DNA of 64,000 nucleotides, from the NCBI GenBank assembly GCA_051877855.1, contig JBJEJH010000061.1:122981-186980 (forward strand), given 5' to 3'. Of the stretch, positions 8,313 through 17,747 are shown piece by piece. A model generated the notes under the pieces. The model was not told where the DNA came from, made no database searches, and saw only the letters and a list, made by a program, of their open reading frames with translations. The translations under genes were made by a program, and so were the position numbers. Source of the stretch: MGBC120314 sp051877855 (GTDB lineage Bacteria > Bacillota > Clostridia > Lachnospirales > Lachnospiraceae). How positions within the stretch are numbered: position 1 is the stretch's first letter; each line of letters starts with the position of its first letter.

Positions 8313-9686
8313 TTACCTCTTCTGATATTTTTTCCAATCAATTTCCTTATATTCGTTAAACGCTTCTGTACTGTCCTTCTTAAGCAATACAATCATGGTC
8401 ATCATGATTAACTTAATATCCCGCAGGAAGCTATAATTTTCAATATACATAAGATCCAGCATAAGCTTGTCCTTCGGCGAGGTGCTGTACTTTCCCTCCA
8501 CCTGGGCATAACCGGTAAGACCCGCCTTCACACGAAGGCGATATTCAAATTCCGGAAGCTCCGTCGTATAATTATATACATTTTCAATCATTTCCGGACG
8601 CGGTCCCACCACGCTCATATCTCCCATCAGTATATTGATAAACTGTGGCAATTCATCAATACGATACTTTCGAAGTACCTTACCCACCGGCGTTATGCGG
8701 TCATCATTAGCCGATACCGAACGGCGCTCATCATTGTCCCGCATCGTCCGGAACTTTAACACGGTAAAAATCTTCCCATGACGTGTCACACGACTCTGAC
8801 GATAGAACACCGGTCCATGATCGCAGATCTTGATTGCAATGGCACTAATCAGCCACAACGGACTGGTAATCACAATTGCAATAAGAGAAATCACCACATC
8901 CATAATTCGCTTAACCACTCTTTGTTCCAGAGTCAGTTCCTTGACCGGTGCCGCAACCAGGGAAACATCATCCAGAATCTGATGTTTGGCATTGATTTGA
9001 ACAATATCTGCGATTTCCGGCGTGTAATAGATATTCTTAAAATTCTTATAGCAATACTCCACAATGCCTTCACGTTCCTTTACCGGAACATCATTCATAA
9101 ACACGGTATCCACACGGTCAATATGCTTAAATATACGATTATCCGTGTATTCATCCACAAAAACAATCTCATACTGTTTCTTAAACTTACCGATGGCACG
9201 GAACAGCCGTGCGGCATCCTCCCGGTTATTAACGATCAAGCAGCACTTTTCTGCATCATAGATCTTAAAATAAATGTAATTTCCAAGGTATGCAAATATA
9301 ATAATAACCAATATCTGCATGACCATAACAAAGATCAATGTATCCGGATCCTCAAAGGTCAGACGGTCATTATTATTCTCATTGGTGTTCATGATACATA
9401 ACATCAACCACGACACAATATCCGTTAATACGGTGGCCAGGCTGATCGAATATATAATCGGCTTGCTCTTACGCTTACCGATGTCGTACCCGCCGTACAC
9501 CATCAAAAGCAATACTCCCACAAAAGGGAATGTCAGCCATACCACCGCCATGGTTCGGGATGGATTCAGCAATTGCCAGTGAACTCTTGAAAATGTATAT
9601 ATAAAAATTGTAAAAAGCGATAGGAACAACAGCATTTCCAATAAAAATACAACTGTACTTCCAATGCTCTTAAAGAATCTTTTCAC
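8313..9686 (-). CDS. Polyprenyl glycosylphosphotransferase (second priming sugar transferase)
   Basis: A 457-residue membrane enzyme with four N-terminal helices, a middle Rossmann-like domain (residues about 130-245), a helix at about 268-290 and a sugar transferase core. The core has FYRQSRVTRHGKIFTVLKFRTM, LRKYRIDELPQFINILMGDMS, VVGPRPE and KAGLTGYAQVEGKY. The core differs enough from the 4941-6344 enzyme (YRIDELPQ versus TSLDEFPQ; TGYAQVEG versus TGLWQISG) that they are not recent duplicates and probably have different nucleotide-sugar donors. It follows three GT2 genes and is separated from asnB by three bases, so it belongs to the heptose/glycan operon. It is likely to load the first sugar of a heptose-containing glycan on undecaprenyl phosphate. 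Confidence 0.92.
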   Translation of the reverse strand: MKRFFKSIGSTVVFLLEMLLFLSLFTIFIYTFSRVHWQLLNPSRTMAVVWLTFPFVGVLLLMVYGGYDIGKRKSKPIIYSISLATVLTDIVSWLMLCIMNTNENNNDRLTFEDPDTLIFVMVMQILVIIIFAYLGNYIYFKIYDAEKCCLIVNNREDAARLFRAIGKFKKQYEIVFVDEYTDNRIFKHIDRVDTVFMNDVPVKEREGIVEYCYKNFKNIYYTPEIADIVQINAKHQILDDVSLVAAPVKELTLEQRVVKRIMDVVISLIAIVITSPLWLISAIAIKICDHGPVFYRQSRVTRHGKIFTVLKFRTMRDNDERRSVSANDDRITPVGKVLRKYRIDELPQFINILMGDMSVVGPRPEMIENVYNYTTELPEFEYRLRVKAGLTGYAQVEGKYSTSPKDKLMLDLMYIENYSFLRDIKLIMMTMIVLLKKDSTEAFNEYKEIDWKKYQKR

Positions 9687-9718
9687 GAAATTGTACTCCT
9701 AATTATCTTATTGAGCTT

Positions 9719-10420
9719 TTACTTTACCTTCATCAGGGCAGCCAGAATCTGTGCTCTCCATTTAAGCATATTCATCGTATCCGAATGATTCAGATCTGTG
9801 CTGTTGTTACCATGACGACGGTACTTTAGCAGCTGCTTTGGAAGGAATACAACCTTACCCTTCTTCTCTGCAACAAGACCAATCCACTGATCATGCATTG
9901 GAACGGAATCCGGAATCGGAAGGATAAAAGGAATCAGTTCCTTACGGAAAGCCATACAGCACCCCATGTAGGAATTCTTCGCTATATTATTAAGCATTCC
10001 CGGCTTACACTCACGATATGCAAAAAAAGAATCCATCATGACCCTGGTCATATTTTCATTCACCACCGTAGCGTCATGAAGAATCAGTAACGCTTCCGGA
10101 TCCGAAAATGCTTCCAGCACACGAATAACCTTGTCCTCCTTCCAGACATCGTCCTGATCGGATAGGAAAATAATATCCCCGGTACACATCTTAATGGCCT
10201 GCTCGAAATTCTTCTTTACCCCCTGACCAAGTCCCATATTGACCTTGATTCTAGGCTCCTGCTCACTCATTTTAACAAGCATACGGTAACTCTCGTCGGT
10301 AGAAGGATCCACCGAAACACATACCTCATCCTCACCGTCTAACTGTGAAAGGATGGAATCCAGCTGTTCCTTTACATATTTTTCACCGTTAAATACTGCC
10401 ATTGCCACCGAAATCTTCAT
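9719..10420 (-). CDS. Family 2 glycosyltransferase
   Basis: A GT-A fold of 233 residues: the N-terminal VAMAVFNGEKYVKEQLDSIL nucleotide-binding start, then a DEVCVSVDPSTDES strand and the metal-binding LSDQDDVW at about residues 96-103. Further on are the acceptor-side SYMGCCMAFRK and a C-terminal MHDQWIGL motif. The pattern matches rhamnosyltransferase-type GT2 enzymes of capsule loci. A GGAAGG sequence precedes the ATG. It is cytoplasmic and soluble, probably adding one residue to the lipid-linked unit. It is the third of three consecutive GT2 genes. Donor and acceptor are unknown. Confidence 0.9.
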   Translation of the reverse strand: MKISVAMAVFNGEKYVKEQLDSILSQLDGEDEVCVSVDPSTDESYRMLVKMSEQEPRIKVNMGLGQGVKKNFEQAIKMCTGDIIFLSDQDDVWKEDKVIRVLEAFSDPEALLILHDATVVNENMTRVMMDSFFAYRECKPGMLNNIAKNSYMGCCMAFRKELIPFILPIPDSVPMHDQWIGLVAEKKGKVVFLPKQLLKYRRHGNNSTDLNHSDTMNMLKWRAQILAALMKVK

Positions 10421-10439
10421 TTTTCAACCTTCCTCTCCA

Positions 10440-11234
10440 TTAACAAAATAACATTCTTAAGTCCTTGTATTTCATCACTAATTTGAAGTGTTTTTTCAGA
10501 ACAACAATATAGTACAAAAACATACTATTCTTATAAAATATCTTTAAATCCCTTTTCTGTAAAGCAAATCTTGCCCGGGCCGCCTCTGCAGAATCCTCCA
10601 CCGCAGAGAATTTCTGATGCAATTCAACCTGCATTACCTCAGGGAAAATATTTTTCTTTCTCATATCCATTATAAACATATGGTCAATATAATCAAGGAA
10701 CATTTCTTCACAATACCGATAATTGCGCATGATTCCCGCTCGCAGTGCCATTGCACTGTTAATTCCCGAAAGTTTCCTCGGATTTAATCTCATGAGTTGT
10801 TCCGTGGATTCAATTCTTCTGACATAACAGCCTTCCATAAGAACCGGAGACATGATTCCCAAAGTATCCCGCATCACCGGCAGGGCAATTTGCCCCTGCA
10901 TGGATCTTGCCTTTTCAAGGTATTCCACGGAAACCTGGGTATCATCATCAAAAAGACTGATCACATCCCCATCCTCGGCATACAAGGAACTAAAGATATA
11001 TTCCAATGCGCGGTTGTATGCATAACTCAGTCCGCGATTTCCTCCCATCGGAAGATATTCCACCCCATCCTTCCCGGCAATCGATACATTATCACCGGTT
11101 TTCTCACTATTGTCACACACAACCAATGTAATATCAGCGTCTTTAAGGCACTGATATGTTATGGAATCCAATAAACTCTTGTTATATATTACCATAATTC
11201 CAAAATGTTTAACACCACTCATTACTTTCTCCAT
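10440..11234 (-). CDS. Family 2-like glycosyltransferase
   Basis: A 264-residue soluble protein with a GT-A type start (GIMVIYNKSLLDSI), a VVCDNSEK strand, the GGNRGLSYAYNRAL motif near residues 79-92 and LFDDDTQV at about 114 as the DxD-like metal site. The middle is less typical than in its neighbours. Two starts are possible: the ATG at 11234 (AAGGAT upstream) and the ATG at 11222 (GGAG six bases upstream), the latter giving MSGVKHFG. The gene starts about 20 bases after the preceding GT2 gene in the same operon. A role in adding one sugar of the repeat unit is inferred from fold and location. Confidence 0.85.
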   Translation of the reverse strand: MEKVMSGVKHFGIMVIYNKSLLDSITYQCLKDADITLVVCDNSEKTGDNVSIAGKDGVEYLPMGGNRGLSYAYNRALEYIFSSLYAEDGDVISLFDDDTQVSVEYLEKARSMQGQIALPVMRDTLGIMSPVLMEGCYVRRIESTEQLMRLNPRKLSGINSAMALRAGIMRNYRYCEEMFLDYIDHMFIMDMRKKNIFPEVMQVELHQKFSAVEDSAEAARARFALQKRDLKIFYKNSMFLYYIVVLKKHFKLVMKYKDLRMLFC

Positions 11235-11253
11235 AACATTTTATCCTTGAAAA

Positions 11254-12027
11254 CTATATCCGTATTCCCCATTTCATAAAAAAGCGTACCAGGGAACCCA
11301 TAAAGCGAAATACCCCTCGCATATTTCCTGTATTTTCCCTTTTCCATAAATGTGTCACACTGACTGTCGGATAGAAGATAATCTTACCTTCCTTACGTAC
11401 ACGCATGGAAAGATCTGCATCTTCACAATACAGGAAGAATCCCGGATCAAATCCCCCAAGCTTCTTAAAAATCGATGTTCGAATAACAAAGAAACATCCT
11501 GTACAAAATTCCACTTCCGTTGGCCGGCTAAGATTCTCATCCTGTCGGGTGTAGCGTCTGCGGATATAACGAAACGGTTTAAACTTACTGATAATGGCAT
11601 AACGAATGCTTGGACAATATTTGGGCAAATGTTGTACGGATCCATCCGGATTAAGAACCTGTGGCGTCACCATAGCAACATCCGATTCCTCATCCAGGTA
11701 CTTACAAAGTTCCTCCACCACTTCACTATGCAGAGTAATATCCGGATTGATGACCACATGATATTCTGAATCAATGGTTTCTGTCACTTTATTATGTCCC
11801 TGTCCAAACCCCAGATTCTCACCATTACGAATCAATATCACCCGGGAAGGATATGCCGATGCAAATTTTTCTTCAACAAGATCCGCCGTTCCATCCTTTG
11901 ATCCGTTGTCGATCACATATAATGTGAAATCTACATTTTGCGTGTATTGCAACACGGACCCTATGCAATCTTCAATAATATCTGCATTGTTATAGGTGAC
12001 AATACTCCCTGTAACCTTTGTTGCCAT
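11254..12027 (-). CDS. Family 2 glycosyltransferase (rhamnosyltransferase WbbL-like)
   Basis: A 257-residue GT2 enzyme: GSIVTYNNADIIEDCIGSVL at the start, YVIDNGSKDGT, NLGFGQGHN, and the metal-binding INPDIT at about residue 93. The catalytic region follows with GGFDPGFFLYCEDADLSMRVRKEG. These are the standard motifs of dTDP-rhamnosyl and related transferases. It begins two bases after the end of the PEGA lipoprotein gene, which points to translation coupling. The C-terminal basic, aromatic tail (VRFFMKWGIRI) could touch the membrane. The exact sugar is not predictable. Confidence 0.9.
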   Translation of the reverse strand: MATKVTGSIVTYNNADIIEDCIGSVLQYTQNVDFTLYVIDNGSKDGTADLVEEKFASAYPSRVILIRNGENLGFGQGHNKVTETIDSEYHVVINPDITLHSEVVEELCKYLDEESDVAMVTPQVLNPDGSVQHLPKYCPSIRYAIISKFKPFRYIRRRYTRQDENLSRPTEVEFCTGCFFVIRTSIFKKLGGFDPGFFLYCEDADLSMRVRKEGKIIFYPTVSVTHLWKRENTGNMRGVFRFMGSLVRFFMKWGIRI

Positions 12028-12029
12028 AA

Positions 12030-13439
12030 TTATTCCTCACTCATTGCCGGGAAATTCAGCGTCTGTGTTCCGTCACCACTCTCCACATCCACCACATAAC
12101 TCTTCGTGATATATCCTGTCTGTTTAAATGTGATGACATATTCCCCTGCATCTTTATTAATCGTAACCGGTGCAGTTCCTACATATACATTGTCTACATA
12201 AACCCCTGCTCCCACCGGCGCAGCCACGGTTACAGCCACCGCCCCTGTGGTAGCTGCCGTCGTTTCGGTTGTGGCGGTTGTTGCCTGAGTCGTGGCAGCC
12301 GTTGTCGCCGCTGTAGTAGCAGCGGTTGTTGCAGTTGTCGTGGTTGCTGCAGTTGTGGTACTTCCTGACGTTGCGCTATCTGTAGAAGCTTCACCATAGA
12401 TCTTTGCCAGATCGAACTTCTCAATCTGATAGGTTGAATTTACCTTAATCTTGGTGGTATAGGTCGCATAATCATCGGACAAAAGATTGATAATATAGGT
12501 ACCATATTCCAAGGAAATCGGTTTACTGTAATCCGTCTTGTCTCCTTCAATGAATAGTTCTGCATCCTTCGGTAATATCTGAAATTCCACCGTTCCAATC
12601 TTGTTAACGGGCTCTTTGGTATCAGAAAAATCCAGTGTCACTGTAGAATCCTTGGCAACATACACGGTCTTTCTGGATTCTAAATTCTTGTTGCTCATCA
12701 CAACCTCGTATTCGCCTTCAGGCACCACGATCATCATATCCTCACTGACCGTATACAGATAACTGGTTCCAATTTCCACCATGCCACCCACAAAGGCATC
12801 CGCCCCCTTGAATGTCAGATAACCATGGCCCTTCTCAACGGCAACCGAATAAATCTTATTGCCAATTCCCCGGACCGTCACCACATCACGGCTTAAAACC
12901 TGGGACGGCGCAATAACCTGATTCCCGGAAATCACCGTCAGGGTATCCGTATACATATAACTGGCACTTCCAAAATTAATGGTATATTTGCCTTCTGTAG
13001 CTTTAAACCCTTCCACATTAACCGTTTTAAACGCCTCTTTATTACCATACACCGTAAATGCTTTCTTGCGTTCTGCATCATAGGTGATATCCAGAATTTC
13101 TCCGATCTTTAATTGCGTGGCTGTAACGATCTCATCATATACATTTTTAACGTCCGTGCCTCCATTGTAGGATAGGACAAAACTCTCACCACTATTGATA
13201 TCCTTTACGATCAACTGCATCTTATCCGCATCTCTGCCCATCAGAACCGCCGTCATGCGATCCGGACCGGTCAGGGCAGACGCATCGCTCTCAGCCTCCG
13301 TCTGCTTATTGGACGGCATGGGGGTAACGCTGTTGCCGTTGATCATTTGATTCTGTTTTTTCTTTCCTGCATCCCCGCCGCATCCGGCAGACAAACACAG
13401 ACATACACATAATGCCAACAGGCACCACAGCTTTTTCAT
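12030..13439 (-). CDS. PEGA-domain lipoprotein with Thr/Ala-rich linker
   Basis: About 469 residues. The N-terminus is a lipoprotein signal (MKKLWCLL, hydrophobic core, lipobox LSAG followed by Cys), so it should be anchored on the outer face of the membrane. An all-beta middle region (about 60-280) follows, with a PEGA-like repeat around VEFQILPKDAELFIEG. Next comes a low-complexity linker of about 50 residues made almost only of Thr and Ala, and then a second PEGA domain (GAGVYVDNVYVGTAPV) at the C-terminus. The ATG at 13439 is used because AGGA lies ten bases upstream; a GTG at 13448 overlaps it. It lies between hldD and the GT2 genes. A Thr-rich stalk in a glycan operon could be a glycan acceptor or a wall-spanning spacer; this is speculation. 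Confidence 0.82.
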   Translation of the reverse strand: MKKLWCLLALCVCLCLSAGCGGDAGKKKQNQMINGNSVTPMPSNKQTEAESDASALTGPDRMTAVLMGRDADKMQLIVKDINSGESFVLSYNGGTDVKNVYDEIVTATQLKIGEILDITYDAERKKAFTVYGNKEAFKTVNVEGFKATEGKYTINFGSASYMYTDTLTVISGNQVIAPSQVLSRDVVTVRGIGNKIYSVAVEKGHGYLTFKGADAFVGGMVEIGTSYLYTVSEDMMIVVPEGEYEVVMSNKNLESRKTVYVAKDSTVTLDFSDTKEPVNKIGTVEFQILPKDAELFIEGDKTDYSKPISLEYGTYIINLLSDDYATYTTKIKVNSTYQIEKFDLAKIYGEASTDSATSGSTTTAATTTTATTAATTAATTAATTQATTATTETTAATTGAVAVTVAAPVGAGVYVDNVYVGTAPVTINKDAGEYVITFKQTGYITKSYVVDVESGDGTQTLNFPAMSEE

Positions 13440-13451
13440 ACTAAGCACATC

Positions 13452-14438
13452 CTACCATACTTTAAAATCCTGATGCAGATAATTCTGCACATAATCGATT
13501 GCACCGCTTCGAAGATCATAGAATTCCTTCGTATAACCTGCTTCCCGCAACTTATCCATTTTCGCTTCCGTAAAGTACTGATATTTGCCGCGAAGGTCCT
13601 CCGGCATCTCAATATACTGAATATTAGGCTTTCGATCCAACGCGATAAATACAGATTCTGCCAGCGTCTTAAAACTCTCCGCATGTCCTGTACCAAGATT
13701 GAACAAGCCATCCACCTGCGGATGTTCCAGGAAGAAATAAATTACGTCGCAGATATCCTTGACATAAACGAAATCTCTTAACTGTCCACCGTCCTCAAAT
13801 CCTTCTTTGTAAGATTTGAAAAGCCCGATGCTGTTCTTCTCCATAACCTGCCTGTAACCATGATAAATCATGCTGGCCATTCGTCCCTTCGCATATTCAT
13901 TCGGTCCATACACATTAAAGAACTTCATTCCGACCACCTGCGCCGGACGGTTCTCCTGCTTCTCGGCCCACAGATCAAAGATCTGCTTGGAATATCCGTA
14001 TCGATTCAGAGGCATCAAACCCTTGATATCCATCTTATCATCAAAACCTAATTCACCGCCACCATAGGTTGCGGCAGAACTTGCATACAGAAAGCTGATT
14101 TGCTTCTCCGCACAGTAATTCCAAAGTGCAATGGTATAAAGATAATTATTCTTATACAGATAATCAAAATCCTGCTCTGTGGTTGCAGAACATGCACCCA
14201 TATGGATGATCGCTTTGATTCCCGTAAGTTTCGGAAGTTCCTCTAAGAACTCATCCTTATGATAGTAACGAATATATTTCTTATTGCGCAGATTCATCCA
14301 TTTCTCAGAAGTATTAACATTATCCACAATATAGATCTCATCAATTCCCATTTCGTTGAGTTTTGCAACGATACAACTTCCTATAAACCCGGCACCACCT
14401 GTTACAACAATGGAACCACCTTCATTGATCACACCCAT
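13452..14438 (-). CDS. hldD: ADP-L-glycero-D-manno-heptose 6-epimerase
   Basis: An extended short-chain dehydrogenase/reductase of 328 residues. The NAD(P)-binding TGGAGFIGS is at residues 13-21. The HldD-specific ACSATTEQD follows, then YGYSK with the catalytic Tyr/Lys, KFFNVYGPNEY, GRMASMIYH, LRDFVYVKD and the C-terminal MPEDLRGKYQYFTEA. These last motifs separate HldD from UDP-sugar epimerases. It converts ADP-D-glycero-beta-D-manno-heptose to the L-glycero form, the donor for heptosyltransferases. The gene follows hldE at 29 bases and precedes the PEGA lipoprotein. HldD is best known from lipopolysaccharide-making Gram-negative bacteria, so its presence here is notable. Confidence 0.93.
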   Translation of the reverse strand: MGVINEGGSIVVTGGAGFIGSCIVAKLNEMGIDEIYIVDNVNTSEKWMNLRNKKYIRYYHKDEFLEELPKLTGIKAIIHMGACSATTEQDFDYLYKNNYLYTIALWNYCAEKQISFLYASSAATYGGGELGFDDKMDIKGLMPLNRYGYSKQIFDLWAEKQENRPAQVVGMKFFNVYGPNEYAKGRMASMIYHGYRQVMEKNSIGLFKSYKEGFEDGGQLRDFVYVKDICDVIYFFLEHPQVDGLFNLGTGHAESFKTLAESVFIALDRKPNIQYIEMPEDLRGKYQYFTEAKMDKLREAGYTKEFYDLRSGAIDYVQNYLHQDFKVW

Positions 14439-14467
14439 TTTCTTACCCTCCTAATAATCAAATGTCT

Positions 14468-15916
14468 TTATGATTCATTTTCCAAACGTTTCATTGCATT
14501 GATAATATTGGTAGTAGACTTGCCTTCTACAAAAGGAATTACTTCCACACTTCCACCATTGTCCCGTACAAAATCCGCACCAACGATATGATCCACCTCA
14601 TAATCCCCGCCTTTAACCAGAACATCCGGCTTCACTTTCGTGATCAGGTCGTATGGCGTATCTTCTTCAAAGAGTACCACATAATCGATAAATTCCATCT
14701 CTGCCAGCATATCCATACGATCTGCCTCGTTATTCACAGGACGGCTTGGCCCTTTTAATCGCTTCACCGATGCATCGGAATTCAGTCCAAGTACCAGAAT
14801 ATCCCCCAAGGCTCTGGCTTCCTTCAAATACTTCACATGTCCAATATGAAGAATATCAAAACATCCATTGGTAAATACGATTTTTTTATCTCTCTGTTTG
14901 TCAAGAACCCCGGCAATGCTATCCTTCGTCTGAATCTTATTGACCTCATGATACAATTCATCAATAACCTCATCGATGGTTACCACCGAAGTACCGAACT
15001 TGGTAATCTTAATGGAGGATGCCGTATTGGCCAGACGTAACAGTTCTCTCTCATCCAGACCAAAGGCGATGGAAACTGCCACATAAGCAAATGCGGTATC
15101 TCCCGCGCCAACCACATCGTATACCTTTCTGGAATCACATTTCTGAAGGAATAATTCTTTCTTTTCATTCAGATATGCCATACCATCCCCACTCAGGGTG
15201 GCCAGTACATTATCGCATCCTGCCTTTATCTGAAGCGTCTTCATTGCCTGAACCACTTCCTCCATGGAGTCTGCTTTCTGACCTGTAAGTTCCCGAAGTT
15301 CCTTACGGTTTGGCTTCAAAAGATAGGCACCTTTATATTTTGCACAGTTGACGTCTTTTACATCCACAATAACACGTTTTCCATGTTCCTTTGCAATCCG
15401 GATGATATCCTGTGTCAAATCATAAGAAAGTACGCCCTTCATGTAATCCGACAATAAAACCAGATCAAATTCATCAATCCTCTTCTCATAAAGAGAAATC
15501 ATCTTATCTTTGGTTTCCTTCAAAAGATCCTCCGTACTCTCATCATCAAGACGAAGTAACTGCTGATTGCCTGCAACAAATCGTGTTTTTAACGTGGTTG
15601 GTCTTCCGGTTTCCGTAATCACCAATTCATCATCGATTCCCTGTTCCTGCAGCAATTCCCGAATCTTCTCTCCGGCCGCATCATCTCCCACACAGGCCAT
15701 CAAGGCAACTTTCTGCTGGATTCCCACCAGATTCGTGGCCACATTGGCTGCGCCTCCCAGAATATTCTTCTCCTTTTGAAATCGCATCACAGGCACCGGT
15801 GCTTCCGGAGAAATACGATTGATGGAGCCACTGCAGTACTTGTCCAGCATGATATCCCCCACCACCAGAAACTTTCCGGCATTCTGTGTTATGTTTTGAA
15901 TTGTTTCCTTCGTCAT
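14468..15916 (-). CDS. hldE: Bifunctional heptose-7-phosphate kinase / heptose-1-phosphate adenylyltransferase
   Basis: Two domains in 482 residues. Residues 1 to about 320 form a PfkB/ribokinase domain with GGAANVATNLV and the anion-hole VVGAGDTAFAYV, phosphorylating D-glycero-beta-D-manno-heptose 7-phosphate at C1. Residues about 345-482 form a cytidylyltransferase-like domain with FTNGCFDILHIGHVKYL (HxGH), LNSDASVKRLKGPSRPVN and EGKSTTNII, which transfers AMP to heptose-1-phosphate. The fused order kinase-adenylyltransferase is that of HldE. The GmhB phosphatase step between the two reactions is encoded two genes upstream. All visible active-site motifs are intact. Confidence 0.94.
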   Translation of the reverse strand: MTKETIQNITQNAGKFLVVGDIMLDKYCSGSINRISPEAPVPVMRFQKEKNILGGAANVATNLVGIQQKVALMACVGDDAAGEKIRELLQEQGIDDELVITETGRPTTLKTRFVAGNQQLLRLDDESTEDLLKETKDKMISLYEKRIDEFDLVLLSDYMKGVLSYDLTQDIIRIAKEHGKRVIVDVKDVNCAKYKGAYLLKPNRKELRELTGQKADSMEEVVQAMKTLQIKAGCDNVLATLSGDGMAYLNEKKELFLQKCDSRKVYDVVGAGDTAFAYVAVSIAFGLDERELLRLANTASSIKITKFGTSVVTIDEVIDELYHEVNKIQTKDSIAGVLDKQRDKKIVFTNGCFDILHIGHVKYLKEARALGDILVLGLNSDASVKRLKGPSRPVNNEADRMDMLAEMEFIDYVVLFEEDTPYDLITKVKPDVLVKGGDYEVDHIVGADFVRDNGGSVEVIPFVEGKSTTNIINAMKRLENES

Positions 15917-15981
15917 CTCTATACCTCTGTTTAAGCTATTCGGATTTTCCGATAAAACCTTTATTTATATTGTAATTCTTT

Positions 15982-17181
15982 TTAATCGATGAGTTTGTCC
16001 ACCGCTTCCATAACTTCCTCTGCCTGTACTTTATCCACGCACAGATATCTTCCCGTGGAGGCCATACAAGCCTTACATTCTGCGGTCATTTTTCCCACGG
16101 CACATTTCTTACACGGCATGTCCTTATGGCAAATGATCATCGGGCTGCGCTTGCAGTCATGATCGTCATAGTCGTAAGGTAAAAATCGTCCGTAATTATA
16201 TTCTCCCAGAATACACACCGACGGTGTATCAACCGCCGCCGCAAAATGAATTCCACTGGTATCATTGCTGACCACCAGCTTTGCGTTACGAATCACCTCG
16301 GAAAGTTCCATTAAACTTGTCTTTCCCAGATAATTTTCCACCTTGGTGTCTTTGCCGCAATGCTTTATCATTTCATCATAAAGGTACTGTTCTTCCTTGG
16401 CGCCACACACATAGGCTGTCCATGCTTTCTTTTCATAAACGTGGTCTGCCACCCGGGCAAATTTTTCAATATTCCACATTTTCTTCGGGGTGCTGGCACC
16501 CGGAAATAAAACATAATATGGTTTTTTCGGAATAATTTCCGGATTCACATCATATGGTTGTAACACAGGCATGGAGGACTTAAAATCGGTCTTTCCAAGA
16601 CCGCGAATCAGCTCCGCATTACGTTTAACCTCCATGAGCCACTCTCCGGACACCGATATCAGCTGATCATAGATATTGTCCAATCTCTGTGCATTATGCT
16701 TTGTTGTGATATAACGGCTCAGATTGGTTCTGGTTTCATCACACACAAGGCCGATCTTCTTGTCTGCTGCTATGGATGCTGCCAGAAGATCCATATGCAC
16801 GGTTCTTGAGTAAGCAGTCTGAATCAGCACATCAAAGGAATACTGTTCAAATTCCTTTAACATCTCCTTCCTGTACTGATTATCTCCCTCAAATTTTCGA
16901 ATATTAAGCGTAATAATCTCATCAAAATAACCGGTAGCTCTTGCTATATCCGCACAGGCTCCGCCACACATCAGCCATATCCTCTTATCCGGATACAAAC
17001 TTTTCAATTCTTTGGCACTATCCAGCCAGATAATAAAATCACCGATGGCATCTATTTTAATCACCAACACATTTCCGGTATTCGCCCCGCATCGCAGGTT
17101 CACCGCCCGGGCAGCCTCAAACTGTGAACACCAGATATTTGCCCATCTTGCCAGTTTACTGATTTTTCCGCCAATTCCCAT
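15982..17181 (-). CDS. Family 9 glycosyltransferase (heptosyltransferase-like)
   Basis: A 399-residue GT-B enzyme. The N-terminal LVIKIDAIGDFIIWLDSAKEL is the GT9 signature in which the Asp of the IGD motif is catalytic. The C-terminal half has VLFPGASTPKKMW and VSNDTSGIHFAAAVDTPSVCILG, the classic heptosyltransferase donor-site motif. A Cys-rich segment near the C-terminus (pairs of CxxC at about residues 340-385) resembles those of other Firmicute GT9 proteins and may bind metal or form disulfides. It sits inside the ADP-heptose operon between gmhB and hldE, so ADP-heptose is the likely donor. The acceptor is unknown. Confidence 0.9.
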   Translation of the reverse strand: MGIGGKISKLARWANIWCSQFEAARAVNLRCGANTGNVLVIKIDAIGDFIIWLDSAKELKSLYPDKRIWLMCGGACADIARATGYFDEIITLNIRKFEGDNQYRKEMLKEFEQYSFDVLIQTAYSRTVHMDLLAASIAADKKIGLVCDETRTNLSRYITTKHNAQRLDNIYDQLISVSGEWLMEVKRNAELIRGLGKTDFKSSMPVLQPYDVNPEIIPKKPYYVLFPGASTPKKMWNIEKFARVADHVYEKKAWTAYVCGAKEEQYLYDEMIKHCGKDTKVENYLGKTSLMELSEVIRNAKLVVSNDTSGIHFAAAVDTPSVCILGEYNYGRFLPYDYDDHDCKRSPMIICHKDMPCKKCAVGKMTAECKACMASTGRYLCVDKVQAEEVMEAVDKLID

Positions 17182-17201
17182 AATTAATACTCTCTCTGAA
17201 A

Positions 17202-17747
17202 TTATATTGACTTTGCAAAGTCTAACAAATCACGAAATACGTGACCCGAATATTTCTTCTGAATTTCCTCATCAATGGAATGACCCGACAACACCATGGC
17301 ATATCCGCAATGAAGGATTCCCGCCGCCAGGACGTCCGTCTCCTTATCTCCAACCATATAGGATTCTGCAAAGTCTATATCAAAATCCTGTGCCGCTTTC
17401 CGGTACAGATATGGCTGTGGTTTCCTGCATTCGCAGCAATCCTCCGTGGTATGGGGACAACAGTAGAATCCGTCGATACCAATGCCCTCCTTCATAAGCA
17501 GTTCATTCATATATGCATTTACTTTCTCCACATCTTCCATCGGAAAATAGCCTCTTCCGACTCCGGATTGATTGGAGATCACCAAAAGCTTGAATCCCTT
17601 CCCCCGAAGAATCTTTAAGGCCTCCACCGCTCCCGGAAGAAATTCCAATTTATCACATTCATGAAGATAATCCACATCCACATTGATGGTTCCGTCTCGG
17701 TCCAGAAAAATGGCCTTATTTAGCATTTTATCCTGATTTTTATTCAT
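17202..17747 (-). CDS. gmhB: D-glycero-beta-D-manno-heptose 1,7-bisphosphate 7-phosphatase
   Basis: A HAD-IIIA phosphatase of 181 residues: the nucleophile motif FLDRDGTIN, motif II VISNQSGVGRGYF, the zinc site CPH followed by CEC in CCPHTTEDCCECRKPQP, and motif IV MVGDKETDV. It removes the C7 phosphate so that HldE can adenylylate heptose-1-phosphate. The frame is open up to 17807, deep inside gmhA. The ATG at 17747 is chosen because it has GAGGAA six bases upstream and overlaps the gmhA stop by eight bases, typical of translation coupling. Confidence 0.93.
   Translation of the reverse strand: MNKNQDKMLNKAIFLDRDGTINVDVDYLHECDKLEFLPGAVEALKILRGKGFKLLVISNQSGVGRGYFPMEDVEKVNAYMNELLMKEGIGIDGFYCCPHTTEDCCECRKPQPYLYRKAAQDFDIDFAESYMVGDKETDVLAAGILHCGYAMVLSGHSIDEEIQKKYSGHVFRDLLDFAKSI

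Noticed and set aside
12230..12424. Arg/Gln-rich minus-strand frame over the Thr/Ala linker
   Set aside because: It is an alternative frame of the repeated Thr codons in the PEGA lipoprotein.
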